Notes: generated from the sequence alone by a model not told the origin. A DNA stretch of 36,585 nt from an uncultured Bacteroidales bacterium (GCA_947175535.1 CAMWNF010000012.1:1-36585); one strand, 5' to 3'; counted from the stretch's first letter, positions 6,373 to 15,298 are shown. Numbers and translations: made by a program.

Positions 6373-8559
6373 ATGAAAACAAGCCGACTTTTATCCCTTT
6401 TTATTTTATTATCCTCATTCGCTGTTTTTTCAGCAAAAGCAGATGAAGCGGAAGATTACAGAATTTTCGCCGACGAAGTCAAATCGGCTGTCTATTCGAC
6501 CGAAATGCCCGAATTTGAGGTGCGCGAGATTCCTGAGAAATATGCCGACGCGTCGGCGGTGTTCGTCGCCATCTACCATGAACTGAATGCAAGAAAGAAA
6601 ACCGGCTTCGGCCATTTGCCCGGCACCATACGCTTCTCGGCGAAAGCCCGCGTCGAAGGCGGAGAGCTCTGCCGCATGCTCATCTATATCAACGACAAGG
6701 CAGGACTGGAAAAATTCTCGGAGTTTGATTTCGCGACAGACATGAAAAAGAAAATGTCGAACGCCCACCGCAAACAGCGTCATGTGATGGGTGTGCGCGT
6801 CATCAAGCCTGACGGCACAATCAACGACGTCAACACCGACGAATTTGTCGAAGTGGAAGAAGGTAAAAAGAATAAGGAAAAACGCCGCAAACTCGCCGTG
6901 CCCGGTCTCGAGGTCGGTGACATGATAGATGTATTCTTCTACACCGAACACAAACTGCAGAATGTCCACCTCGAACCGATGACCTACTATCTGCGCGATA
7001 TCTACCCTATAATGAACTATCACGTACACGCCGTTGTCGACGACAATCTGACAACGCAGTACCGCACGCTCAACGGTGCGCCTGACTTCGCAGTCAGCCG
7101 TGACGACGACAAAAATTACGTTCTCGACATGACGGCTCAGGATATCGCTGCCGAACCGCGACTATGGTACAGCTCCGACGAGCAGTCGCCGCTGGTGAAA
7201 CTCTATGTCTACAACCGACGCTCCGACGCTTATACGCCCAACAGCGCACGCAAAGACGGTCTGCAGCAAAATCCCGACCCTAAAGAAATCAAAAAAGATT
7301 TCTGGTTAGGCAGAGATTATATTTTCCATAACGGTCAAAATTTTGCCAACTATTATCTAAAAAATGGAGCAAAAGCGGTCAAAGAAATCTCCAAACAGCT
7401 TAAAAAGGGCGAAATTGACTCAGTAGCGGCGGCAGATTATCTATACAACCTGCTGACTCTTGCCTACTTTGTTTCAGACGAGAATCTCTATCACATGCGC
7501 TTCGGACTTCAGCTTAATGACCTGCTGCGGGGACTTGGGAAGGTTAAGTATTATGATTTTGTCTCTACCGACAACGAAGAAGAAGCGGTCGATGAACTCG
7601 CATCAATGTTCAACGCCGAAGCCGGCATCTGTCTGCTCGACGGGAAGCGCCACTATCTGACTCCGAGAGCGATAATATCACCGTCGGAGTTACACGGTGA
7701 TTTCATCGGACGCAAATACCAGTCTTACCACACTGACAAATACATAAAGCAGCATCCAGAAGTCGACACAATCTACCGCACCCTGCCGGAAACTTCGCCT
7801 GAACAGAACAGAAATGTCAGCGAAATGAAGGTCAGGACTGACGGCACGTCGGCTGTAATCGACCGGCGGGAAAGCCGAACGGGTGTGACAAAACTTGGCG
7901 TACAGCATTTGCTGACGGCAGAAGATATTGTCAACGCCTATCTTTCTTATCTCAACCGCTCGGGGGCGGAGATTTCGCTGAAAGGAAACAACAAGAAAGC
8001 CGCAGACCGACAGGAGCGATACAATAGCGAACGTCAGGAGCAGCAGGATGCGTTCAAGCAGGAAGTCGAGGATTCCCACAAAAATCAGACCGAATTCATA
8101 TCGGGGAAGGTAGAACAGGTCGGTATTGACCCCGACGCACCCGAACTGATTTACAATGTCAGCTACAAAATGGACGGCTTTGTGAAACAGGCAGGTAAAA
8201 ATAAAATCATGTCAGTCGGAAGTCTTCTCGGCGGTCAGACTGAACTACTGACAGCCGACCGCGAGCGCAACGATGATATCGTCTTGAGCTCACCGCGTGA
8301 ATTTGTAGTCAGAGCCAACATTGAACTGCCAGCCGGATATCACGTAAGCGAAAAGGCACTCGATGCCCTCAGACGCGAGGTTAAAAACGAAGCAGGACTG
8401 TTCACCGTTACAGCCGAAGCAAAAGACGGTCACGTAATTATAGAGATTACAAAACGTTACAACCATCGTCACGAACCTGCGGGACTTTGGCGGGAACTAA
8501 CGGAAATCGTTGATGCAGCCTCAGCCTGGCAATCGTCAACGCTCCTTCTGGAACAATAG
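6373..8559 (+). CDS. Exported DUF3857/transglutaminase-like protein, probably inactive
   Basis: 728 aa with a signal peptide (MKTSRLLSLFILLSSFAVFSAKA), so secreted to the periplasm. Residues about 40-280 look like a DUF3857 beta-domain (RVIKPDGTINDVNTDEFVEV). The middle resembles a transglutaminase core: YLYNLLTLAYFVSDENLY, then FGLQLNDLLRGLG, then AGICLLDGKRHYLTPR at residues 417-432. Aligned by eye with the next gene, the catalytic Cys loop is missing, the His position (NHMICVV there) reads EAGICLL, and the Asp position (FLDAT) reads YLTPR. It therefore seems a non-catalytic paralogue. A Lys/Gln/Glu-rich stretch near residues 535-575 is probably helical. The function of the family in Bacteroidetes is not established. 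It has its own promoter and a strong terminator, so it is transcribed separately from its paralogue. Confidence 0.78.
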   Translation: MKTSRLLSLFILLSSFAVFSAKADEAEDYRIFADEVKSAVYSTEMPEFEVREIPEKYADASAVFVAIYHELNARKKTGFGHLPGTIRFSAKARVEGGELCRMLIYINDKAGLEKFSEFDFATDMKKKMSNAHRKQRHVMGVRVIKPDGTINDVNTDEFVEVEEGKKNKEKRRKLAVPGLEVGDMIDVFFYTEHKLQNVHLEPMTYYLRDIYPIMNYHVHAVVDDNLTTQYRTLNGAPDFAVSRDDDKNYVLDMTAQDIAAEPRLWYSSDEQSPLVKLYVYNRRSDAYTPNSARKDGLQQNPDPKEIKKDFWLGRDYIFHNGQNFANYYLKNGAKAVKEISKQLKKGEIDSVAAADYLYNLLTLAYFVSDENLYHMRFGLQLNDLLRGLGKVKYYDFVSTDNEEEAVDELASMFNAEAGICLLDGKRHYLTPRAIISPSELHGDFIGRKYQSYHTDKYIKQHPEVDTIYRTLPETSPEQNRNVSEMKVRTDGTSAVIDRRESRTGVTKLGVQHLLTAEDIVNAYLSYLNRSGAEISLKGNNKKAADRQERYNSERQEQQDAFKQEVEDSHKNQTEFISGKVEQVGIDPDAPELIYNVSYKMDGFVKQAGKNKIMSVGSLLGGQTELLTADRERNDDIVLSSPREFVVRANIELPAGYHVSEKALDALRREVKNEAGLFTVTAEAKDGHVIIEITKRYNHRHEPAGLWRELTEIVDAASAWQSSTLLLEQ

Positions 8560-8584
8560 ACATAATAACATATATATTACGGCG

Positions 8585-8622
8585 GAGAGAACCTGCCGGG
8601 AGGCAGGCTCTCTCTAATTTTT
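8585..8622 (+). terminator. Strong terminator between the two DUF3857 genes
   Basis: 13-bp stem (GAGAGAACCTGCC / GGCAGGCTCTCTC, one A-C mismatch) with a 4-nt GGGA loop, then TAATTTTT. It would largely insulate the downstream paralogue. Confidence 0.8.
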
Positions 8623-8659
8623 ACCTAAATTTACAAAAGCAAGAAGCTTGTGTAGAAAT

Positions 8660-10471
8660 ATGAAGAAGAAAATCATATCTATTATATCTATGCTGTCGGT
8701 CATCGCAGGCTTTGCTGATAGATTGCCCGACAATGTCGTGATAAGTGATGCGGCAGAGGAATACACTTTCGAGCAGACCCGCGACGGATTGGTCGTAAAG
8801 ACTGTTGAGAAAAGCAAGTATGAGGCGACGCGCCATTCCGACAAGGTCGTTCCTCATGTTTTCTACAACAATGTGATAAGTCTCGACAAAGTTTCGGGCG
8901 GCAAACCGGACCGCCGTAACGTCAACGCACCCAACGTGTTCCATGACGACAGCTATATCTGCTATTTCCCCGTCGAACTGAAAGAAAAGGGAGCGACCGC
9001 CAAAACCGAGTTCAGACGGACGTTCAAAGACCCTGCCTATTTCACTCGGTTGTCTGTTCTTGACATGTACCCTGTCAACGAGAAGGTCCTGAAATTCCGT
9101 CTGCCAGCCTACTTGACCAATATCGAATTCATCGAAAAGAATTTCCCGCAGGATTGCTTCGTGCGTGATAACGAAATCCATCCCGACGGTTCCCGGACAG
9201 TGACCTACACGTTCACCAACCTGCCTGCTTCGAAAACAGAGAAACGCGAACCGCCTGTACAGGCATGTGAACCAATTATTTATGTGCAGGGGTATTTTCC
9301 GGATGTAGATTCACTCTACCGCTATCATAAACGCCTTGTCGATGTCGACACGGTCATACCGGATGTCAACGCTCTGCTCGCCGAGATACTTGACGGCGCG
9401 ACAGAGCGTGATGCGAAAATCGACAGGCTTCTCGATTTTGTCGGCAAGCGCATCCGCTATGTCGCCTTTGAAGAAGGTGAAGCCGGCTATAGACCTGACA
9501 ATCCGGCAGAAGTGCTACGCAAACGTTTCGGCGATTGTAAAGGCATGGCATTGCTGCTTAAAACGCTTCTCAATCGCGTGGGTGTCGAAGCATATATTGG
9601 TGCTGTCGGCACACGCTCAATACCTTACAAAATAAGCGAAATGCCTTCGCTCGGTGCGACAAATCATATGATATGCGTTGTTCCCGACGGCGACCGTCAC
9701 CTGTTTCTCGACGCGACTAACGAATATAATTCAGCCGGTCATATTTCCTATTCAATTCAGGGAAAAGATGTCATGATGTTCAAGGACGACGGCTTCGAGT
9801 TGATTGATGTTCCTCGGCTCGGAGCAGAGGTCTCGACAGACCTGGCAATCTACAGTTATCGACTCAACAGCGATGGGACACTCACCGGCAGCCTAAGCCA
9901 ACAGCTGAGAGGCGATATGATTCCTTTTTATAAAGCGAGAATAGACGGTGCAAATAAAAAATATCAGGACGACCTTATCGAACGTATGATAAGACCGCGC
10001 AGGCAATCTGACATCAACCGCAACAGCCTTAAACTTGAATCATGCGGAGAAGTGTTTTCAATAAGTGCTCCGCTTACCGACGCGAGTGCAGCCACGGTGA
10101 CAGACAATGCGATTTATATCGACCTAAACACAGCGGATAATTCAATCATCGAGCGAATTGACACAAGCGACAGGACTAAAGATTACGTTCTGCCGTTTCC
10201 ATGCATCATCGAACGTCGCTCGGAATTGACTGCGCCTGACGGCATGACCGTCGGAGAATTGCCGGAAGGCGGCACATATAGCTGCGCCGGGGTAGAGCTG
10301 TCGTGTAAATTCGACAAAAGCAATCCTTCAGTCGTAACAATGACAAAAACAGTGAAAATCAACGACGTTATCATTCCGTTTGCCGAAATACCCCAATGGA
10401 ACACAACCGTCGCTGCATGGAACGACGCCTGCGACCAACAAATCGAACTATTATTCAAAAAAATGCAATAG
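8660..10471 (+). CDS. Exported DUF3857/transglutaminase-superfamily protein
   Basis: 603 aa from the ATG at 8660, which gives a clean signal peptide (MKKKIISIISMLSVIAGFA). A TTG 12 bp upstream would add a poor N-terminus. An N-terminal DUF3857-like domain precedes a transglutaminase-like core: IRYVAFEEGEAGYRPDNPAE, then FGDCKG with Cys293, NHMICVV with His336 and FLDATN with Asp351. These form a complete Cys-His-Asp triad of the papain-like transglutaminase fold. The C-terminal third is beta-rich. It may act as a periplasmic peptidase or amidase, or as a peptide-crosslinking enzyme; the substrate is unknown. It lies directly after a paralogue that appears to have lost the triad. No clear promoter is visible (TAAATTTA at 8626 is the best, poor match). 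Confidence 0.85.
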   Translation: MKKKIISIISMLSVIAGFADRLPDNVVISDAAEEYTFEQTRDGLVVKTVEKSKYEATRHSDKVVPHVFYNNVISLDKVSGGKPDRRNVNAPNVFHDDSYICYFPVELKEKGATAKTEFRRTFKDPAYFTRLSVLDMYPVNEKVLKFRLPAYLTNIEFIEKNFPQDCFVRDNEIHPDGSRTVTYTFTNLPASKTEKREPPVQACEPIIYVQGYFPDVDSLYRYHKRLVDVDTVIPDVNALLAEILDGATERDAKIDRLLDFVGKRIRYVAFEEGEAGYRPDNPAEVLRKRFGDCKGMALLLKTLLNRVGVEAYIGAVGTRSIPYKISEMPSLGATNHMICVVPDGDRHLFLDATNEYNSAGHISYSIQGKDVMMFKDDGFELIDVPRLGAEVSTDLAIYSYRLNSDGTLTGSLSQQLRGDMIPFYKARIDGANKKYQDDLIERMIRPRRQSDINRNSLKLESCGEVFSISAPLTDASAATVTDNAIYIDLNTADNSIIERIDTSDRTKDYVLPFPCIIERRSELTAPDGMTVGELPEGGTYSCAGVELSCKFDKSNPSVVTMTKTVKINDVIIPFAEIPQWNTTVAAWNDACDQQIELLFKKMQ

Positions 10472-10501
10472 GCTATCAATAAGGGTTTTTAACGTTGATT
10501 A

Positions 10502-10533
10502 TTTGGCAGGGGAGATTTTTTTGACTAATTTTG
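10502..10533 (+). promoter_or_regulatory. Promoter TTTG-N20-TAATTTTG for the GtrA-like gene
   Basis: Both consensus elements are exact: TTTG at 10502-10505, a 20-bp spacer, TAATTTTG at 10526-10533. The predicted start near 10540 leaves a 13-nt leader before the GTG at 10554 and so supports that start codon. Confidence 0.8.
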
Positions 10534-10553
10534 TGGTAATCTAATTACAGACC

Positions 10554-11045
10554 GTGAGCTCCAATCTTCTCAAAAAAATCAAATCACAGACCTGGGTTCT
10601 AAAAGCTATGGCAACGTCGCAGGCATCCGCCTGGGTCGATTTTGTCACGTCTTTTGTGGTCTTCGCGTGGATTGGTCTCAGCGGCGGCGATGCAGCGGCG
10701 GCAGGTGCAATTGCGGGAGGTGTCGTCAATTGCACACTTAACTATAAATGGACTTTCCGCGGCTCGCAATGTCCTGTTGCAAATGTGGTTATAAAATATT
10801 TCATGGTGTGGGTCGGAAGTCTTCTCCTGAACGCTTATGGCACAGAATACCTGACACAAGTATGTCTCGACAGCGAATTACTCGGCATTTGGGGCATATC
10901 GCGTAACCTCCGCTTCACTATCGCCCGTCTGACGGTTTCGTTCCTCGTTTCGGTGTTCTGGAACCTGCTACTGCAGCGCACCTTTGTCTACCGCTACGTG
11001 AAGTTTGACGCCGTCCTCAGCGCAATAAAATCACGGTCGCATTAA
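10554..11045 (+). CDS. GtrA-like polyprenyl-sugar flippase-type membrane protein
   Basis: 163 aa starting at GTG 10554, the start consistent with the promoter. The next in-frame ATG, at residue 19, is also possible. It shows the four hydrophobic segments of the GtrA family (around residues 29-45, 48-65, 83-98 and 130-150). The family motif NCTLNYKWTF lies between helices 2 and 3, and a basic end carries FVYRYVKF. GtrA proteins are thought to help move undecaprenyl- or dolichyl-linked sugars across the inner membrane during glycan decoration, but biochemical proof is limited. The convergent neighbour is a nucleotidyltransferase that could act in the same glycan pathway; this link is inferred from position only. 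Confidence 0.8.
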   Translation: MSSNLLKKIKSQTWVLKAMATSQASAWVDFVTSFVVFAWIGLSGGDAAAAGAIAGGVVNCTLNYKWTFRGSQCPVANVVIKYFMVWVGSLLLNAYGTEYLTQVCLDSELLGIWGISRNLRFTIARLTVSFLVSVFWNLLLQRTFVYRYVKFDAVLSAIKSRSH

Positions 11046-11057
11046 ATTTGAGATGAT

Positions 11058-11092
11058 GTCCGACCGGTCGGACCAAGTTGGACGAGTCAGAC
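11058..11092. repeat. Tandem TCNGAC-N3 repeat, 4 units, with 16-bp palindrome
   Basis: Units TCCGAC, TCGGAC, TTGGAC and TCAGAC start at 11059, 11068, 11078 and 11087 (periods 9, 10 and 9). The first two form the perfect 16-bp palindrome GTCCGACCGGTCGGAC (11058-11073). It lies between the GtrA-like stop and the shared terminator. Confidence 0.7.
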
Positions 11093-11107
11093 ATTTAATT
11101 ATAAAAC

Positions 11108-11146
11108 AACAACGGAGCGCGGGTGATTGTCTGCGCTCCGTTGTTT
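11108..11146. terminator. Bidirectional terminator between convergent genes
   Basis: Perfect 13-bp stem (AACAACGGAGCGC / GCGCTCCGTTGTT) with a 12-nt loop. T-rich sequence follows on the plus strand and a TTTTAT tract on the minus strand, so it can serve both the GtrA-like gene and the nucleotidyltransferase. Confidence 0.88.
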
Positions 11147-11162
11147 ATTCGAGGGAATTAAA

Positions 11163-11879
11163 TTATTTTTCGGCGATTTCCTTGAGGAATTCTTCGGCGA
11201 CTTTCTGGTCGTGGAGGCAATCGACGTCCATAGCTTTCGAAAACTCGAAAGGAACGACTTTTATGTCGGTCTCGGCAGCGAGGATACGCTGGAAATCACT
11301 CAGAGACTCGGGATAGCCTTCGCGCTCAGCCACTGTTTTCATCGCCTTATCATTAAGCGCATAAAGCCCGGCAGAGACGATGGCACCTTCAGCATAAGGT
11401 TCGCCCCCATAACGGTAGTCAATCACATTGCCGTCAGCACCGATGCGCGCGTAGAGCGGGCTTTCATCGTCGATGAAGCGGGTGAGTCCCATAAGGACTG
11501 CGTCATCGGGCATTGCCTCAGACTGCTTTACATATTCCTCAAATTCTTTCTGAGGGAAGATGGTGTCGACAGTCATGGCGATGAAACGACCTTCAATGCC
11601 TTCGGCTGCCTCAGTCAGACTGTAATATGAATTATCGGAAATAATAGGACGCACGACAAGGGGATAGCCTTTCGCCTTGAGGTCTTCGAGATATTCGACG
11701 AGTTCGGGCATACGGCTGTTTGCAACGATGTTAATCTGCTCACCGCCGTGCTTCATCAATATATCGATAAGACGACCGATCATCGGCTGACCGTCGATTT
11801 CAACGAGTGGCTTGGGTTTCTTCTCGCCGTTTTTGGCGAAACGCGAGCCTAAGCCCGCTGCTAAGATTACGTATTTCAT
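11163..11879 (-). CDS. NTP-transferase family nucleotidyltransferase
   Basis: 238 aa. It starts with the sugar-nucleotide transferase signature YVILAAGLGSRF followed by KPKPLVEIDGQPMI, the nucleotide-binding loop and the Lys of the GxGxR...K pattern. AMTVDTIFP provides the acidic metal-binding position. The length suits a single-domain NDP-sugar, phosphocholine or inositol-phosphate-type nucleotidyltransferase acting in the cytoplasm, but the sugar or alcohol cannot be told from the sequence. It lies 35 bp downstream of the large Ig-like lipoprotein gene on the same strand and probably shares its transcript. Confidence 0.85.
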   Translation of the reverse strand: MKYVILAAGLGSRFAKNGEKKPKPLVEIDGQPMIGRLIDILMKHGGEQINIVANSRMPELVEYLEDLKAKGYPLVVRPIISDNSYYSLTEAAEGIEGRFIAMTVDTIFPQKEFEEYVKQSEAMPDDAVLMGLTRFIDDESPLYARIGADGNVIDYRYGGEPYAEGAIVSAGLYALNDKAMKTVAEREGYPESLSDFQRILAAETDIKVVPFEFSKAMDVDCLHDQKVAEEFLKEIAEK

Positions 11880-11914
11880 GTTTATATGCTGTATGGAGAT
11901 TAAATTAAAAATGA

Positions 11915-13972
11915 TTATCTGAGCGGCTGTCCTCTGTGACCACTTCCTGTGTTCATGTTACCTGACGGGCGCCGGTTACTGAGATTATTGGGGTCGTTAC
12001 GGTCATAGAGATTATTGCCGTCGATAGGATTGCCGAATTCGTCATATTCCTCTTCCTCGTCGCTGTCGCGTCTTGGAGTTCTATCGCCTTTCTTTGTCTT
12101 AGGCTTGTTTTTCTTTATGGCTTCTGGTTTCTGAGCGTCAACCGCATATTCGTAAATATCCCATGACTGCTCGATATCCCAATTTTTCTTCAGCTGAAGT
12201 TTCTTTGAGTAATAAAAGACTTCTTCCGGCTGAAGTTTATCGTTCATGAAACCGGTGTCCCACTTACCGTTGTCGTTGGCATCGATATATAAGCGCGCGA
12301 AATAGGTCGAGGGCTGAAGATACTTGAATTCGGCACGTCCGTCGACAACCGGCGCCACTCTGACAGGCTTGTCATCGCTGCCGAGAAGTTCGACAAAGGC
12401 GGCAGGCGCTACGGCGACGCTGTCCCCAACGAGACCCGAAATATTGAACACAAGATTAGAATAATCGCTGAGGTCACGAACCGAAATGTTCTGTTGCACC
12501 GGTTTATTCCACACACCGTAGATGCCTGTGACGGCAGCCGAATCGACCGAAATGCGATATTTGGCTCCCGGAACCCAGTCGACAGCGACACTGCTTTTCA
12601 TAAGCGGATTAAGCGAATCTGGGGTCAACGGTCCGACCGCTACACGCTCCCACAAGGTATCGACCTGCATTTCCAACTTGATTGCAGACTCGATGAATGT
12701 GTCGACGGGCTGGTCTGCCTGAAAGACAATCGGAGCATAGACGTCCATATTTCCCGATGAAACCGTAAGATTGAGGAAATCTTTTGGCTGTGGCACACCG
12801 AAGGCATCGGTTATCACCGAGTCTTTCTCTTCGTCGCCTTTTTTCTTCTTTCCAGATTTTGGTTCGCGGAAGAAGAAGCGAAGAGTGTCGGTCTGCCAGC
12901 TCAACTGCTCGGCAGTATCGGTCTTGAGATATTTTATCGACAGGCGGAGAGAGTCAGTGGCTATGACCGCCGTGTCGCGTATCCAGTAGACCAGCGAGTC
13001 ACGCGTCGGGTTTATCTGAGCGACCGCCCAATCGTCGATATGGCGTCCGGCATGCGCTCCGTCGGCAATCGTAATGACCGGTAATGTGTCTGATGCCGCG
13101 GCGAAGTTGAGTGTCACCTTTCTGCGTTCGGGACGGGAGTAATCCTTCATGTATTGAGGCGAGTATCCTTCGTTGAACCATGTGAGGAGAACATCGTTGG
13201 GAAGATATTTTATACCTCCGTGAGTCACGACCGAATCCGTGCCGTCGTCACGCAGAAATGTATCACACACCTCGATGTTTTCTATCGAAGGCGAAACCGT
13301 GAAGTCATAGAAGGCGATGTCCTCCGAACGGTCCCACTTATAGTCGCGGTTCATGTCGTTGAGGGCGAACACGCGGTATGTGCCGGGCTTGAGATTGCGT
13401 ATGGTGAACTGACCGTACTGATTGGTGCGGGCTATGCGGTCGAAAGGTAAGGTTGTGATTGCTGAATCATCAAGATTCGAGTGAACTCCGACCAACATTC
13501 CCTGTGCCGGCTCCAGAGTGCGGGCTTCGAGCACCATGCCCGATATTCTCAGTGTGTCGATAGTTTCACCGGTTGAGAAGTCGATAGCGAAACCGTCGAG
13601 CACGTTACCTTCGTTGAGGTCTTTGATTGCGTCTCCGAAGTCAATGGAGTATGTCGTATTGGGCTGCATGGTGTCGCGCATCTCGATAGATACTCGCTTG
13701 CCGTTGGAACTTACGGCAGGTGGCTGTGTCTGCACTGGCGAAACGACAACTTTATTGAAAGCGTCATCGAGCTGTATGTTTTCGTCGAAAACTATGGAAA
13801 TACGGTTACCCTGAAAATTAAGCTGACCGGGACGGGGGTTGGAGTGGACGAATTTAGGCGGCTCTTCATCGCGCGGACCACCCTGCGGGCGTCCGATGCT
13901 CGCACAAGCCGTCACCGCCGCCGCAAGGACGACCGCAACAAGCACATGCATGTATGAATAATGTCGCTTCAT
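11915..13972 (-). CDS. Ig-like (Big_5) domain lipoprotein
   Basis: 685 aa from the ATG at 13972. The reading frame extends upstream to a TTG at 14035, but a -7 box at 13999-14006 puts the transcript start near 13992, inside that extension. From 13972 there is a normal lipoprotein signal (MHVLVAVVLAAAVTAC). The mature protein begins with an SbsA/Big_5-type Ig-like domain (EEPPKFVHSNPRPGQ ... ISIVFDENIQLDDAF ... NTTYSIDFGDAIKDLNEGN). A carboxypeptidase-regulatory-like strand set follows (FTIRNLKPGTYRVFALNDMN) with Asp-rich loops DMNRDYKWD and, later, DANDNGKWD, both possible Ca2+ ligands. The C-terminus is charged, then Asn/Gly/Arg-rich. It is an envelope protein of unknown function, widespread in Bacteroidales. 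The nucleotidyltransferase gene follows. Confidence 0.83.
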   Translation of the reverse strand: MKRHYSYMHVLVAVVLAAAVTACASIGRPQGGPRDEEPPKFVHSNPRPGQLNFQGNRISIVFDENIQLDDAFNKVVVSPVQTQPPAVSSNGKRVSIEMRDTMQPNTTYSIDFGDAIKDLNEGNVLDGFAIDFSTGETIDTLRISGMVLEARTLEPAQGMLVGVHSNLDDSAITTLPFDRIARTNQYGQFTIRNLKPGTYRVFALNDMNRDYKWDRSEDIAFYDFTVSPSIENIEVCDTFLRDDGTDSVVTHGGIKYLPNDVLLTWFNEGYSPQYMKDYSRPERRKVTLNFAAASDTLPVITIADGAHAGRHIDDWAVAQINPTRDSLVYWIRDTAVIATDSLRLSIKYLKTDTAEQLSWQTDTLRFFFREPKSGKKKKGDEEKDSVITDAFGVPQPKDFLNLTVSSGNMDVYAPIVFQADQPVDTFIESAIKLEMQVDTLWERVAVGPLTPDSLNPLMKSSVAVDWVPGAKYRISVDSAAVTGIYGVWNKPVQQNISVRDLSDYSNLVFNISGLVGDSVAVAPAAFVELLGSDDKPVRVAPVVDGRAEFKYLQPSTYFARLYIDANDNGKWDTGFMNDKLQPEEVFYYSKKLQLKKNWDIEQSWDIYEYAVDAQKPEAIKKNKPKTKKGDRTPRRDSDEEEEYDEFGNPIDGNNLYDRNDPNNLSNRRPSGNMNTGSGHRGQPLR

Positions 13973-13998
13973 CTGCCGATGGGTCTGTTTCTGTGCCA

Positions 13999-14006
13999 CA
14001 AAATTA
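13999..14006 (-). promoter_or_regulatory. -7 box TAATTTTG for the Ig-like lipoprotein
   Basis: On the minus strand TAATTTTG lies 26 bp upstream of the ATG at 13972. A TTGG at 14026-14029 is a plausible -33 element with a 19-bp spacer. This decides the start codon of the lipoprotein. Confidence 0.65.
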
Positions 14007-14081
14007 AATCTTTTCATTTGAAAATCCAATTTCAACGTGTTCCGTCACGGAGATAATTATCCATATAACAAACTTTTTATC

Positions 14082-14089
14082 TATTTTTG
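14082..14089 (+). promoter_or_regulatory. -7 box TATTTTTG for glycerate kinase
   Basis: Matches TAnnTTTG; predicted leader about 17 nt to the ATG at 14114. It rules out the upstream in-frame TTG at 14087, which lies inside the box. Confidence 0.6.
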
Positions 14090-14113
14090 CAATTACAAAC
14101 CGCCGTTACAACG

Positions 14114-15256
14114 ATGAAAAAGATAGTAATTGCAGCAGATTCTTTCAAGGGTTCGATAAGTTCGCAGACTTTTGCCGATGTGTGCGAAGCCGCTATATCA
14201 TCCGTTATGCCGGATTGTAACGTAATCAAAATACCGCTCGGCGACGGAGGCGAAGGCACTGTTGACGCTCTGATTGATTCGCTGCATGCCAATCGTATGA
14301 CGGTCAAGGTCTGCGACCCCCTTATGAGACCTTGCCAGGCGGTCTACGGTATAACCCCCGACGGAACAACCGCAATAATGGAGATGGCGCAGGCAAGCGG
14401 ACTGCCGATGCTCTCCGAATGCGAGCGTAATCCGATGGAAACGTCGACCTACGGCACAGGTATGATGATAGCCGACGCTCTCGACCGCGGATGCTCACAC
14501 ATAATGCTCGGCATCGGCGGCAGTGCGACCAACGACGGCGGCATCGGCATGCTGCGGGCGCTCGGCGCGAAATTCTATGACTGCGACGGCAATCTCATGC
14601 CTTATGCCGGTTCGGGAAAGGATTTAATAACCATCTGCCGAATCGACACCACAGGTCTTGACCCACGCCTTAGTCGGACGCAGATTGACGTCGCCTGCGA
14701 TGTCGACAATCCGTTCTGCGGAGAAAAGGGTGCGGCAAGAGTCTTTGCCCGACAGAAAGGAGCCGACAGTGCGATGATTGAGTCGCTCGAAGCCGGAATG
14801 GTTCATTTTGCGTCGGTAATCAAGGCGGCAACGGAACACGATGTCACCACAATGGCAGGAGCGGGAGCCGCCGGCGGTCTCGGCGGAGCACTCGCCGCCG
14901 TTCTTCATGCCCGGCTTATGCCCGGTATTGAAATGGTGCTTGACGCCGTAGACTTTGAGCATCGTATCGTCGGAGCCGATATGATTATAACCGGAGAGGG
15001 TCGCATCGACAGTCAGACCCTCATGGGCAAGACTCCGAGCGGAGTGTTGAAAGCCGCACTGCGGCAATCCGTTCCAGTGGTCGCCATAGGAGGTTCGGTC
15101 GATTATTCAGAGGCTTTATGCCAGGCGGGATTCGCCGGGATTTTCTCAATACAGTGCTATCCTATCTCTCTTGAGAAAGCACTCGACCCCGCCGTTGCAT
15201 CACGCAATCTGTATGACACCGTAAAACAGATAATCAGCCTGATAACCGCTTTTTAG
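14114..15256 (+). CDS. Glycerate kinase (GarK/GlxK family)
   Basis: 380 aa, the normal length for the PF02595 glycerate kinases. The N-terminus KKIVIAADSFKGSISS is the family signature, followed by VIKIPLGDGGEGTVDAL, GIGGSATNDGGIGMLRALGA and GAGAAGGLGGALAA near residue 250, all glycine-rich substrate or nucleotide loops. IITGEGRIDSQTL is also conserved. It phosphorylates D-glycerate with ATP to 2- or 3-phosphoglycerate, feeding lower glycolysis or serine metabolism. It stands alone, transcribed divergently from the Ig-like lipoprotein and separated from the next gene by its own promoter. Confidence 0.95.
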   Translation: MKKIVIAADSFKGSISSQTFADVCEAAISSVMPDCNVIKIPLGDGGEGTVDALIDSLHANRMTVKVCDPLMRPCQAVYGITPDGTTAIMEMAQASGLPMLSECERNPMETSTYGTGMMIADALDRGCSHIMLGIGGSATNDGGIGMLRALGAKFYDCDGNLMPYAGSGKDLITICRIDTTGLDPRLSRTQIDVACDVDNPFCGEKGAARVFARQKGADSAMIESLEAGMVHFASVIKAATEHDVTTMAGAGAAGGLGGALAAVLHARLMPGIEMVLDAVDFEHRIVGADMIITGEGRIDSQTLMGKTPSGVLKAALRQSVPVVAIGGSVDYSEALCQAGFAGIFSIQCYPISLEKALDPAVASRNLYDTVKQIISLITAF

Positions 15257-15290
15257 CACCCAAACCGACAACAAAACCACATATTATTGC

Positions 15291-15298
15291 TATCTTTG
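15291..15298 (+). promoter_or_regulatory. -7 box TATCTTTG for the sigma-54 activator operon
   Basis: Exact TAnnTTTG match, leader about 38 nt before the ATG at 15343. No good -33 element. It implies the operon itself is read by the housekeeping sigma factor, not sigma-54. Confidence 0.6.

Noticed and set aside
10503-10520. TTGGCAG-like sigma-54 -24 element before the GtrA-like gene
   Set aside because: No TTGC -12 element at the right distance; the overlapping TTTG/TAATTTTG housekeeping promoter explains the site.
14035-14087. Longer N-termini from TTG codons for the Ig-like lipoprotein and glycerate kinase
   Set aside because: Both lie at or upstream of the predicted transcript starts, and the later ATGs give normal N-termini.
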